From Brugia malayi (Eukaryota; Nematoda; Chromadorea; Rhabditida; Onchocercidae), in contig NW_025062477.1 of the NCBI RefSeq assembly GCF_000002995.4, positions 9,334,649 through 9,398,648 of the forward strand: 64,000 bases of DNA, written 5' to 3'. Under the pieces are notes generated by a model, which was not told the origin of the DNA, ran no database searches, and saw only the letters and a program-made list of their open reading frames with translations. Positions 22,830 through 35,733 of the stretch are shown here, in pieces. Each line of letters begins with the position of its first letter. Position 1 is the stretch's first letter. Made by a program: the position numbers and the translations under genes.

Positions 22830-24110
22830 ATGACTTGGCAGTACAGATCACTACTGCTGTTATGTCTATTGAATGTTTATGCAACACTGAAATCAGACAA
22901 CGAACCGAAAGGACCAAAAGTAACTGACAAGGTAAATGTGCCATAATCTTTCTGTAGTATTCCTCTCCATTTCTTTGTTGTAGTGCATCGAAAAATTACA
23001 GGCCTGAAAGTGATCAAAAAATAAGGAAGTGAAGGCATAGTTAGTAAACATATTACATATATGACGAATATTATTAATATTATGCATGCACCAGAACACA
23101 TGCAAATTTATGTTGCAAGAAGCAGTTCAATCTGCTGGTTGAATTATCTCCAGTTGTTCCTTTTCTTTCTTTACACATGACCTCTCCAATGTTCATTCTC
23201 TTAGTGCTTTTGATTTCGAAATAGAAAGGCTATAACCATTTCCAAGTAATGTTTTAAAGGTAATTTTGACGATAAAAATTGGAGATGAAGAAGCAGGCAT
23301 AATAACAATTGGCTTATTTGGAAAAACAGTTCCGAAAACTGTAAAAAATTTTATCCAGCTATCAAAGAAAGCAGAAGGAGTAAGCACATATTATAATTGG
23401 ATTTCTTTTGAAAACAATGATTTTCGAAACTGTTCAATTAATTCCTCATAATCGATTTGTTTGGTGCTATAACTGTAATTCTGGTTAAAGAAACTGTAAC
23501 TGTAAACTGTAACTGATTTTTTTCCGGATTTTCAGGAAGGATATACTGGCTCAAAATTCCATCGAATTATCAAAGATTTCATGGTACAGGCTGGCGACTT
23601 CATTAATGTAAGGATTTTTTGTATAAACGTCTTTAATTACTCAATATATTGTTCTTTTTATTGTCGTATCTTTTCGATATTACTTAATATGGCACTTGTT
23701 TGCTTTAGGGTGACGGTACCGGCAGTATATCTATCTATGGTAAAAAGTTCGCCGATGAAAATTTCAAATTGAAGCATTACGGTGCAGGATGGGTTAGCAT
23801 GGCAAATGCTGGACCAGATTCGAATGGTTCTCAGTTCTTCATTACTTTAAAAAAAACACCCTGGCTCGATGGCAGACACGTCGTTTTCGGCAAGGTACGA
23901 GAGCTAATTATTTTTGTTTCGTTCTTTGTGGCTTCTTTTCAACTTCTTCCTTTCCAGGTCCTCAGCGGAATGAAAGTAGTAAGAAAAATGGAAAATACGA
24001 AAACATTAAAACCTAGTGACAAGCCCGTAGAGGATATCATCATCATAAAAGCAGAACATATTATTGTAGATGCTCCATTTTCAGTCCACAAGACTGACGC
24101 AGAAGATTAA
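22830..24110 (+). CDS. PPIB: Secretory cyclophilin B-type peptidyl-prolyl isomerase
   Basis: Proline cis-trans isomerase of the secretory pathway, like C. elegans CYN-5/CYN-6. Exons 22830-22931, 23260-23379, 23536-23607, 23709-23894, 23958-24110, all phase 0; 210 residues. Residues 1-20 are a signal peptide ([16 protein letters not shown]). The core reads [31 protein letters not shown] (catalytic Arg), [35 protein letters not shown] and [10 protein letters not shown]; the Trp of the cyclosporin pocket is present. One usual Gly after MVQ is Ala. The C-terminus ends DAED and has no KDEL-like retrieval signal. Orthology to PPIB rather than another secreted cyclophilin rests on the PKTVKNF and ENFKLKHYG blocks. 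Confidence 0.95.
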
Positions 24111-24385
24111 ATAAGATGCTTTTTAAAACAGACTTAAAAATTTTGGAAACATAATTCATCTGTATTGTTGAGAAAAGGAAACTTTGGAAACAACTTCCGA
24201 TATCTTACACCAAGAAATTGTTTCTGTTGTTACTGTTTGTGCATTTTGGTGATTAATTAAAATTAAAGAAGTACAAATCAACAACAGTGTCGTACAAAGA
24301 AAAGTTCAAAATTATTTAGATGGATGTCCTAAATCTTAGTTAAAATGAAGGGCCTGTAGAAGGGAAAAGCAAAATCAAATACCAT

Positions 24386-27300
24386 TTAAGAGAAGAAAGC
24401 TTTGACACGAAAACTGGAGTAGTCTACGGAATGAAGATTAATTAGGAACAGCTGTGTGTCCACACCCGAGAAATGAATTTTTATATCTATTTTTGAACCT
24501 TCAATGGTTTCCAACTCCAGTTCACCAGTTGGAGGTACCATTACACATATATCGCCATAACAAATGATTGCTTTCATTATGCCCTGCAATCATTATACCT
24601 TGAAATAATTCTTACACAGTTAACTGGGAACCTCATTTTTTTGTAACTACTAAAGTAACTGCAAATGTCTAAATCATTATTTTCCTCAGTGGACAATAAC
24701 TATAAGTTTGTATGCTAACAATGCTTATAACTGGATTTTGATAGCATAGAGAAGATGCTCGAAGTGTTTTTAGGATTTCGGTAGTCTTTAGTACGATTCC
24801 ATTTGATTCTATTGATACAATATTGATCATCTACATTAATCAGAAGTATTAATCAGAAAGTCTAGTGGTCCTGCAAGCGCCATACATGTTAGGAAATATC
24901 ACCTTGCATCACCTCTAGCTGCAGATGAAATCAGACTATTGTTGGAACAGAAGTCCGTGACAGATATAGCTTTGAATTTTAAACCTTTCCAAATATTTAG
25001 AAATTCACGAATAGTAGTAAATTAATTTATAAGGCTTACATTAGCTTTTTTGATACCGTCTAGTCGAAACTCGATGTTTTTAATCTTATGAACACCGAAA
25101 TCAAACGACCAGCATAATTCACCATTTGCTTTGCTTTCTTGGCAACAAATATAAGCCACATTCTTCATCTGGTCTACTACTCGATATACATTTTTTTGCT
25201 TACTGACCAGGCTTTGCCAACCTTTTATTAAATCAACACCCCTTCTGTATTGATCTTTCGCACAATCATACTCCAAACTAAAATATTTTTAGAAAATTGC
25301 TTTCTAAAAATGCCCATCAACAGTTTAACATGCGAATTCAATGACAGTAAACCTTGCATAATACATAACAATCAACCGCTTTCCCCAACCTCTTCCTGTT
25401 CTTCTGATATTTCTCTTTCTAACATCCTTTCTTTTCTACCATGACTTAAAATTATATCCGAATAATATGAACTAGTACAAAGAAATAAGTTCTTTGCTCA
25501 GCAATGATATAAAACGTTCCTTTATAACAGTAAATACCTTTTCTTAGTGACCAGATAGAGTAACCAACCTGAATACTTTACTAAGAATTTCCTTTTCAGT
25601 TGGCACAAGCACTCGTCCAGTGGATGTTCCATTTCCAGTTTCTCCTCGTTGTTTCCGCCATTCTTCTAATCCTGTTGTTCTTCCTTTTTCTTCAACGTCA
25701 CGCAACTGCATAGTGGGACTGATGAATTCAACCAGTTCTTTCATATACCTTCTTTCCATTTCTTTCTTCTTCTCTTCCGACATCAAACTCGCATAGCGAG
25801 CGTTCAATTTCTAAAGTTTTCGTAGAATTTTTCATGATATGTCAAAAGGTGATAAAAGAGCAATGAATATTTCTCCCATCATATTACTTCTTCGAAATAC
25901 TTAATGCACTTTTTCATTATTTTATTCAGTTGAGCAAATCATCTTTTGCTTTTATAAATACTTCCATAATAAAATGGTTTACTCGTATGAAATTTCTCAG
26001 AACTATTTCTCGGCAAGAATTCCTTCTAGTAAGCGTTTCAAAATGACTAAAAGTATATCTCCATGTAACATCTCGTACATGATCCAAACCAAACGCGATA
26101 ACATAACTTAGGTTCTTTCCCCATCCCTAAAAAACATACGTAATGTATTATTCATCTAAGAGTATTGTGGAACAAAAGCAGGGTGAGCAAGATCGGAAAT
26201 GAAAAGATGAATTGCATATATACAAGCTTAAAATACATCTATGCGATGCATATTATACAATATCGAAAAAGAACCTTTTCATATAATAAAGGAGTATCAA
26301 TTATATTTTCGCATGGATCACAGTGCACCCATCTGTCTAGATCCTCTATCCATATTTCACACCAAACATGATCTGTAACATCGTAAACCCACCTAAAAAT
26401 CAGATACTATTTTTTTTAAACTGATTATTCATGATACCAACAAAATATACACAATCTAGTGTTTCAGAGAGCATTACAATGCTTGTAATTAACATAAAGA
26501 ATAAACACTAAATTATTAAGAAAGAAGCTAGAAAATCAGGAAGAAAAACAGTGGATTGAAAATTACATGGAAATGAATTTAGACCCTACCCTATCTCTAT
26601 TTTGAATTATGTAACTTCACTGACTATCAATAATTTTTCTAATTTAAAGGCCAAGAACCAAAAATAAAAGAACAATAAACTTCAAGAAATGATATGTCCT
26701 TAATGTTTAAAACTATATGATATAAAATTCATATAAAGTTTAATTGCCTTCACATATGATATAGCATTCCTTTGAAGCAAAGAATTAAGTAACATTGTTG
26801 CCAATAATTGGAAAAATACTAATGAATTCAATCTTACCGTGTTTCAAAACCTAGTGCTCGGGAACACAGTGCAAAACAATTTGCCCATTCACCACATCTG
26901 CCACATCTAAATTATGAAGCATATAGCAAAAGATATATTTATGGGAATGGACCACAAATACACGGATTTGTAAAATTCAGAAATAAATACCTTGTTTCTA
27001 ATAACTTGACTGGATTATTATAGCGCGGAAAACGAATATTTGTGTCGCATTTTCGACACTTATAAACTTCAATCCGATAGGCAGCCCACTTTCGTTCTTC
27101 TTCCGTTGCAGAAAATTCCTCTAGAGAAAATCCCTCTGCATACACATACACAGAGACATCCAAATATCCAAAAGTTTCAAAACTAAGAATCGGCAAAAAT
27201 CAAAATTAAATGTTCGTTCAATTTTTTTTCGTTTTTTTCACTACAACCTTTAGACTGCTCCGCATTCTGACCACATAATTCACATTTCGGAATATCAGTC

Positions 27301-28432
27301 CACACAAAAAAATCCGTTTTGAACCAATTCAATAACGATTTCACAAGTTCAAATTTGTTTGTTCTTCCATTCACCTTGCTTGCCTGTGTCAGTTTATCGC
27401 AAGGTATAAGGCTTCTAGCTAATGCTTGTGAAATTTCGTCTTCATAAATTTGCATCTGAAATGAAAATTTATAAAGCCGTTTGGATTGACTTTTATCTCG
27501 TGTCTTGCCTAAAAAGGAAACTGCAGAAAATAAAAACTGAATATCATTCGACTAAATATACTTGAGTTCAAAATAGCTGCTACAGATTATTTGCTGCGTT
27601 TCTTACCCGTTGTGAATATTCAACGAATTTTTTCAAAAAAATTCTTTCATTTGATGTTGCAACAAGGCTTTCTTTAAGTTGTTGAATAATTCTCGTTTCC
27701 AACATTTCAACGCTTGTACCCATCATTCGATCCACTTCACGACCACTACATAAGAAAACAAACGTTGGCATTGCATTAATTCCGAATTGAGTGCTCGTTT
27801 CTGTAGTTATAAAAATTAGGAAGACTTAAAAATATCACGGTCGCGATTGATTTGCTGATATATAGGTTAGTAAGTGTTAGGTTCTAAGTAATGGATTTTT
27901 GTGCTTAAATCTTTAAATCTCTCCTAAGTACTATTTCAAATGCCTAGGCTAGATATTTAAATACAAAAACATCAACATAAATTATAATGCTGATGATTGT
28001 TGCGCATAATGATTGGTTGAAAAAATTATAAGAAAACTCAGAAGTGAATCACAACGCTTGTAAAAAGATTAAATTTGGTTTTAAAGAAAAGATACGAATG
28101 AATTAAAGGATTTATTACAGATAAACGTGAATGAACGAAAAGAATAACATGCAAAGCTGAAAGACCACTTTTAGTGAGTCAAGCTATGAGAAGCAAAATA
28201 AATTATAAAGAGAAAAACAAAATGAAAAAAACGGACGTCTGCATATTTCCACATTGACTTTGATAAAAATGACTTGTAGATACTTTTCAGACAGGCTTTC
28301 TATATGTGGTGAAATTGCACGACAAGGACCACACCAGTTGGCGTAAAAGTCGATGACAACAAGCCTCATAGCTGCTTCTGCAAGGAACTGCGAGAAAGTG
28401 AAATCATCGGGCAGCTCACGAACAACCATCGT
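24386..28432 (-). CDS. png-1: Peptide N-glycanase with N-terminal thioredoxin domain
   Basis: Cytosolic enzyme that removes N-glycans from misfolded glycoproteins; the nematode form also carries a thioredoxin domain. Exons 28432..28237, 27800..27607, 27455..27248, 27135..26991, 26906..26838, 26392..26275, 26126..25983, 25810..25569, 25277..25057, 24984..24908, 24583..24386; 603 residues. Thioredoxin active site WCGPC at 32-36. Transglutaminase-like core: zinc pairs CELC and CRKC, NIRFPRYNNPVKLLETR, catalytic Cys in GEWANC (about 258), His in TDHVW (279) and Asp in HCDPCE (296). C-terminal PAW domain from about residue 440, with sugar-binding family features WSFDFG and NNSLISSA. Two junctions in the PAW part are less sure: exon 9/10 uses a weaker donor (G|GTATCA), and exon 10/11 needs a GC donor (GAT|GCAAGG). 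A TTTGCAG just upstream of the start may be a trans-splice site. Confidence 0.93.
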
Positions 28433-30958
28433 ATCGTGTTTCAATAAAGTACTCTGCAAACAAAACTAAACTGCATATATATGTCACAAAATGCAGAAAC
28501 ATCAGATGCGATTTCTAAAGCAAATTTTTCTGTAACAGAAAAATATACCTTTTATGAGAATATTTACTGACAGTTAGGTAACAATCTTCGAACTTGGTCT
28601 AAATAGGTTTTTCAGCTTAATAATAATATTCTCTTTTATTCCACACCAACCTTCTCTATTCTATCCTACTCTGTTCCATATTAGCCCTCTATTCCATCCT
28701 TTTCTATCTCAGGTCAATCTTCTTTATTCTGTTTTATTCTATTCTACGTCAGCCTTCTTCATCCCACATGATTCCTCGTTCCTTACGCACATAAAAACAT
28801 CTGAAAATGCGGAGGATGGCGTACTTCTGCAGTATCCTCAGCCCAGAGCACTTTCGTTATTGTTGGGCGCAAAAGGGGCAAGTTGAAAAGTGATATAAAT
28901 TGAATTATTCTTTTAATTGTGAATTATTAGAAACTCCAAAGAGATCTCTCAGTTTCATTTCCACTAGTCATTGAGTAGAACCATACTATTCAATTCTATA
29001 ATCGCTATCAACTTTATCCTGCCTTGACTTTCACTTATATCTAGAAATCTAAAAAAGGCGATCATTACTAAAATTTTATGATCAGTAACGTTCTCCGAAC
29101 CTAAGAATCACTTGATCAAGTCATTTAATTGTTTAACTGCATTTTAATTTAGTTGTCAGTTATTGAATTACTTATTCATGTGAGAAATTTCACGTCCAAA
29201 TTATTTCCTAACAAGAAATCCATAAAATCCTATCGATAGTTCGGCCACTTCCTTTTATGGATATGAAATATTTGATCACTGTTTCTATAAAAAAGAAATA
29301 TTCGATTTTAATCCACAGCGATAATATGAATTTTTAAGTCTGCGACATTTACGCGGAAAGAAACCATTATTTGCTGTACAACTGACGCGCAGACATTTGG
29401 ATAACAGTAGACTCCCTTATTTCTAATAAGTTATTTGTAGAGTCTGACCATCTAAAGTTACAGGAAATGGTTATGCAGTAAAAAGCTTCTGAAAACTGCA
29501 TGAGAACAAAAAGAACTGAGATATGTTTGTGAAACCAAGATGATGGTGGACAGTATGGCATTCCAGTTACAAGTAATAAAAGTAAAGATATAGTTAGATA
29601 AGGCCATATCAGTTTTCTATTTACGAATTCTCGGAATTTATGATTATTGTACTATTTCTGCCTATCTTTGACTTCACTATTATTAGTTATGTATTGTCTA
29701 AAAGCATTAATATTTAGACTAAGAAAGACTAATAGTACCAAAAATTCAAAAGGTGCATGGTTGCAAAACCAATCCTGAAGAAATCCTGAAATAAACATCT
29801 GATGGAGAATAATAAGGAATTTATGGGCCTGTGCGCAACGCACTGTCGGTGCTCGGTGATGCACAGATGTGGATACCGGTACCCGTGTAATGATGTCACA
29901 TACCCGGGATTGGCAACTGTTAAACTGACAGTGTAATACCACCCAAATTAATTGATTTCAAAGTCAGCAGGCAGTTCATTACAGTTATCTTAAATAATTC
30001 CATACAGAACTAAAGAACTGCTAAGAACGATCAAAACGAAATATCAAATTTGAGCGATGTGAACGCACTGCAATAACAGTGTTGAAGTCTCATTTTACAT
30101 TAACCTTGCATTTCAAAACGAAAATGTAATCTCTCATTCAGAATCTAAAAGTTGTTTAGCATTTAATTAATAATAATACGAGAACCAAATTTCAGATTAG
30201 AGCAACCGATTCCGCCACCCTTGTTTATCCCAAAAGGAAAATATACATGTACTCGACTCACGGGTGCTATGAATTAGGAGATATCCGTAGTGGAAGTATG
30301 TCTGGTGATGATTCCTTCCTGAAATTCAACTGTTCCCATCCTCAACGCTACAATACATACTCAAGGGAAACAAAGGTTTATTTTTATTTCATTCATACTA
30401 AAAAGTGACAGGAAGCTCACAAGGCAGTACTGAGTTTATTGCTAAAACAGCGTCATCTGATTCGACGTTTCACACCCATCACAATTAATAATATTACTAA
30501 AGATGCAAGTTTTACATAAAGTAAATCATGCTTACACTATTTATCCTTTGTTCCATTATGGCAGAAAAACCTGATGACCTGCAAAAATTTTGCCCGAATT
30601 CAATAATCCAGTTAATAATCATTCCCTCTACACTAATAGAACAAAACACAGATGAAACTCTAAATATTTTTATATTTGTTCACATCAAAATTCCCAGTAC
30701 ATATTAAGTGTTCAAATATCTAAATATTTAAAACTTGTTGAAAGTTCAAAAATATGCAACAATGGTTGTATGATATCGAAATATCATTTTTCAGAGATAG
30801 AACTCGATGATGACAAAACTATCTGATAAATGATGCACAAATCATTTGCTAAGCAATTATAAATTAATTTTAAGCTCCAGTGCTATAAGCAACATATGTA
30901 TAATTTAAAAAAAAAAATGACATTTTATAATTAACAGTAAGTCTAATAGAGGTTAGAG
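28433..30958. other. Spacer between png-1 and the exchanger gene
   Basis: 2.5 kb. Contains a degenerate tandem repeat at 28636-28775 and a locally GC-richer patch at 29830-29930 with no recognisable gene. Otherwise nothing I can support. Confidence 0.5.
28636..28775. repeat. Degenerate ~36-bp pyrimidine-rich tandem repeat
   Basis: About four diverged units built around TTCTNTATTCTATCC and CNNTCARCCTTC. Strong C/T strand bias. Possibly a minisatellite; no coding sequence. Confidence 0.65.
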
Positions 30959-33900
30959 TTACAGTAACGACTGGGTTATTGAAGAACTAGTAGAGGTTTC
31001 ATCGGTAGAGAACTGTCGAGTTACACCACTACAGTCTGCATTAAGTAATTTATTTGTGATTCGATGCATACTCATTCGATTCTCCTGTAGCTCCTAAAAA
31101 GAAGTAATTTGCGATGCAATAAAAATTTGAAACCAAAATTTCTTTTTAGATTTAAATTTACATGACAAAAATACGCTCCAGGCGGTTCAAATTTTCTAAA
31201 AACGAATATAGAAAGCTAAAAATGCAAAACTTACTTTCAACGTATATTTCCGAACGAAGAATGGTCGGACAAATAGCTCGTTAAATTTGTAAGCAGCTCC
31301 CTTATGTGTATCTCTCTCATATTTAGTAAATGTATCAATCTTTTCTGTATCAGCCAAATGTTCCGATTGATCGAATATAAACTTAAAGAGACTATAATTC
31401 ATAGCGGGCAATTAGAAGCGTTTAAAAAAAGTTTAAAGTCAAATATCATGGTTTACAGGTATCAATTTGGAATAATTTGGAATCTGAATTTTTTTGCAAA
31501 ACAGTATAAACACCACTTAAGATATTAATATACAAATTTAATAGTAAGCATTCAAAAACCATTTCTTGCGTTTTACTTAACAGCAGATCTATCCGTGTCA
31601 CTCGCTTTTCGTATTCCTACACTCTTTTGCTGCTTCCTATCCGGGAATGCACCGCTTAGCATCTAAAATTTAAAGTATATTTATTCTCGAACACTGATTT
31701 TTATAAAATTATATTAAAGAAAATTAAGATTTTTACCCGTAGCACAGGTAAAGTTGTACCACCAAGAAAAATAATAGTGAATAACACGATGAAAAGTGTT
31801 GTTGTTAACAAAACTCTTTTTGTTTCCTGATTTTCTATCGATATATGTAAAGCTAATGCAAATGCCACAGCTCCTCTCATACCTGAAAATTCCAAACCTC
31901 GAAGTAATAAAGAAATTAAGCAAAAACTACTTGGAAACATTGAGTTATTCTACATTTCTTTTGACCAGAGTTTCTTTCCATAACTGACTGAAATTTAAGC
32001 CCTAAGTAAACATACAATAGGATGAAAAGTTATGTCACCATTTTCATAACTTTAATGATATATATCAAGAGAAAAAAGGGGTAGGAAGCCAGTTTCACCT
32101 GTATTTTTGAAATGGAATCGATTGAAGTTTCTCCCAAAAATTGAGAGATTCAGATCACCAAGCTAAATCAAATCACTCTTACTTGTTCATAGGTAAATAA
32201 ACAAACAATAACGAAAGATTCCATGCCATTCACAGGAAGACTTTTAGGAAGTCCAATTAAACTGACTACCGACTGTTCTACATTTTCATTCGCAAAATAT
32301 CGATGTTAAATTAAATAACATGAAACTTGCCACTATACCACATTATGAACTGATTCTTTATAGAAATCTGAGGATGACGACATTTGTTAGCTAGATAAGC
32401 CAGGGGAAATACATTGAACGCACGACCGACGAAGCAAAGCAACTGTAACATGCTTTGCATTAAGTAGCATAAATTTTTGGTTTTTTAGTAATATAATGAT
32501 CGATGTGACTGAACAACAAACGCAAAGATAGCCGATCATCTCGAGAAAGCTCACTGCTATTCAATTTCATCACTCCAGTGATCAGGTCATTTGTATTACA
32601 TTAAAAATAGTGAAGATCTATTGAATAAGTTAAAATAGAAAACTAACAATGCTCCATGATACAAACATTGGTTCAAATTGAAGTTTGATTGTAAACAAAG
32701 CCAGTCCCAAATATGCAAAAGTGCAAGTTTCTTGAAAAAAAAAAAGTTGTTAAAATAACATGACTATGATAAATGTTAAGCTGAATTTCTCAATATCAAT
32801 TTTGTATTATAAAGGTAGAATCTCGACATCTCTATTCCCCTTATGTGCGTAGAAAATTTACCTGCCACAAATGCTAATGTTCTAAATGTCTGTTGCATAG
32901 TGATTTGTGTTATAGGCGAAATATTGAAATGAGTGTATTGAGACATGGTTATTGAGCAAAATAAAGTAGCCATTATACCTAAAATTACAAAAAATTAAAA
33001 TGGAATATAATAAATATGAAAATTTTGATTAAAGAACATTTTCTTAGTAAAACCTGAAAGTGAAATGGCATCTGCAAGACCGTATAGCAAATATGCAAAT
33101 ATAAGTAGTAAAGCAAATTCCAGTGATGGCGTTTTACGCAGATCAACGTACTTGAACATCTGAAATGAACATGAGAAGTCACTGAAAACTCACACCCTCA
33201 TATAATTAATTTTATTAAAATAAAAAAATGAAGAATGAAAGAAATACCAGTGCCGAAAGAAGTCCAACAAAGACACCAAGAAGAGCAGATATGAGAAAGA
33301 TATAAGTAAATCTGGAAATTACAGGGGAAAATAAGCTGACTGATGTCGAACATGTAACATTTTGAAGAGACATTTCCAGTGAAGTAGATGTAAGAACGAT
33401 AGAAACAGCGTCATTAAATATGGACTCGCCAAAAACAAGCATATATAGCATTCGTTCAACCTAAAAATAATATTGGTAAAAAAATAATTCAAATACATCA
33501 CCGGACCACGATTGTAAAAAATAGTTCAGCATTTGAAACCCGCATTTTCCTGCTTTTAGTACATTTTTTTAAACAAGTTTAATTATATTTCTTGAATTTG
33601 GAGAAAAACTTTATAAAATGCAATTATACCAGCGCTATTAATATGGAAATTTTTTAAAAGCAACAGTAAAAGCATACGTTTAATGCTTGAAAGATTGCAA
33701 GTGTAGCAACTGGATCCACAGCAGAGATCATTGAGCCAAATGCAAAACTCTCTGCGACACGCATTTTATATATTAAATCTGCCTGACAGTAAAAAGAAAA
33801 AAGTAAGGATTAAATCCATAAGTAAAAAATATAATAAAATTGAAACGAAACAGCTGACTAATACTTCAACAGGTTCTATTCTCTTTGAAATATCCATAGC

Positions 33901-35733
33901 AAACATTAAAAAACTTTTCGCTCGACAATACCTATTCCTAAAATAGTGAATTCGAAAGCAGCTGTGAATTTCTAAACAAATGGAATAGATATCGGCAACA
34001 ATCCCAAAATGAATGTTAATGAGCATTTTAAGTAAAGATAACTGATACAACTGGCATATTCATAAAATCCACTCATACAAATTAGAATCGCAGAAACAGC
34101 TATATTTCAAGAAATGCAACAAAAATTTTATCCAAGCCAACCTGGCCAAGGACATACAAAACTGAACCAATAGTTAAAGCAGATATTACTGTTCCAAGTG
34201 TAGCAAATGATAAGATCGGGAACATATTCATGAAGAAATCGCCCTATAAATAAAACCATAAGATGAAAAAGAGATGTGTTGCCAAATGAATGAAAAAATT
34301 GAACAACAGGATACGGAGATATATCAGGAAAACTTCATACAGTTAGTTATTTTTTATTTCATAATTTACTTTGTGCAAGTTATAACCATTCTCGAAAATA
34401 ATCGGCGGAAGGGAACAAGAAAAAATATACTGGGACTAAATGTTTCTACTTCTGTCCAATCTCTTTTACTGTATGATAACACAAGACCAATTACAGCACC
34501 TGTAAATTATCTCAAACAGAAAAAAAATCTGCAAATAATACGATTTGGACGATTTGGTTAAATGTGGAGAACTCAAGAAGCAATCATCGAAAAGATGATT
34601 TAAGATGAAAAGATAAAAAAGAAATATCATGTCAATTAATGATGTTAAATGATTTTTAATAGCAGTATTTTCTAAAAGGATCACGAATTGCAATGAATAA
34701 GAAAAATCCATTTACTATAGAAAAGTAAGGAGTTCAGTCCGTGCTTTGTCAACAGTCCAACTGCACTGCAATTAACTTAAACAGAAGTAATGAATAATGA
34801 CAATATTTAATAGAAACTCCCCTAAAATAACTATGGCTAAACTTTCTGGTATAAAATATAATTTAGATACGATAAGTATATGCACGACCAATGTTGACAC
34901 AGCAATCACCATGAGTATGAAAAAAATAGCCTGAAAATTTTCATAGTATGAGTAAAATGGTAAATGTATTCAAGGTTTGAATAAGAGTTACCCTTCCTCG
35001 AGAAAAAAAGGATTCACCATCGAACTTTTCCTTTCTTCCACATCTTCACTGTGTTCATCAATTGATAATATTGGTATCTTCGTTGTCTTGTTGTAAACGA
35101 CATCGCTATAAAGTGATGTAACCTAACTTGTGCTAATTTTGACAATATTCAACGATATTTTCAGTATCAAATTACATTGAACGACAGAAATTTACCTATG
35201 AAATCTTTCCAGTCCCACACTACTTTGACACATGACGGTCTTAATATGAATACAAGATACATGCCTATGAAACTTTATTCATTATTAGCTTAAAAATTCA
35301 ATGCTCAATAGTTCCCTCATGTAAACAACTAAAAGATACATTTAAGAAAAGCTAATTTTTCTGTCACTGAATATTTCAGTCATCAATCACCACGTTTCCC
35401 ATGTCATGTGTTCAATAACTTAATCATGCTTGAACAAAGAACAATAAAAATACAGCAACGACATAATCACCTGTTTTCTGTTAACTACTTTTCCCCGCCT
35501 TAGTTTTCAACAACACACCAACTGGAACTAACAATAATTTACCAGATACTTTTTAACCTTTTAATCTTACTAAAATTATAGTCACAAATTTAATAGATAT
35601 CGAAAAATGCACACCTTCCTGTCCCGCTATTGCTTCCGGGAAGCAAATCTGCATTAACTGGAAGTAGCAGTAGAAACCTCAACAATCCAGCAAAACTTAA
35701 CGTACTTCTTCCTCCACTACTTATGCTTAGCAT
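30959..35733 (-). CDS. SLC9A8: Na+/H+ exchanger, NHE8-like (frame disrupted once)
   Basis: Cation/proton antiporter of endomembranes or plasma membrane. Exons 35733..35615, 35105..35018, 34930..34822, 34499..34370, 34243..34142, 33782..33678, 33460..33248, 33159..33054, 32978..32862, 32730..32648, 32442..32334, 31882..31737, 31662..31582, 31381..31235, 31093..30959; about 596 residues if one base is allowed for. Signal peptide, then about 11-12 membrane segments. Signatures: LPPIIFENGYNLHK, FGSMISAVDPVATLA (ion site), VFGESIFNDAVSIVL, ITQITMQQTFRTLAF, MRGAVAFALALH, plus a short regulatory tail. Two anomalies: exon 3 ends at a GG donor (TTAG|GGGAGT), and exon 4 shows a one-base frameshift just before LPPIIFE. 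The join at 32334/31882 gives WYSMRGA, one residue shorter than the family WFSGLRGA. Could be an intact gene with sequence errors or an allele going bad. Confidence 0.85.

Noticed and set aside
25040..25057. The strong GTAAGC donor at the end of png-1 exon 9
   Set aside because: No AG acceptor in the needed phase follows before the conserved NNSL region; the weaker donor 17 bases earlier keeps the frame.
32334..32442. Reading the exchanger exon 12 donor at TGTG|GTATAG
   Set aside because: It gives a phase that does not match exon 13; the later donor (TATA|GTGGCA) keeps the frame with WYSMRGA.
34274..34561. 95-codon plus-strand open frame
   Set aside because: It is antisense to exchanger exon 4 and the adjacent introns, whose conserved LPPIIFE motif is on the other strand.
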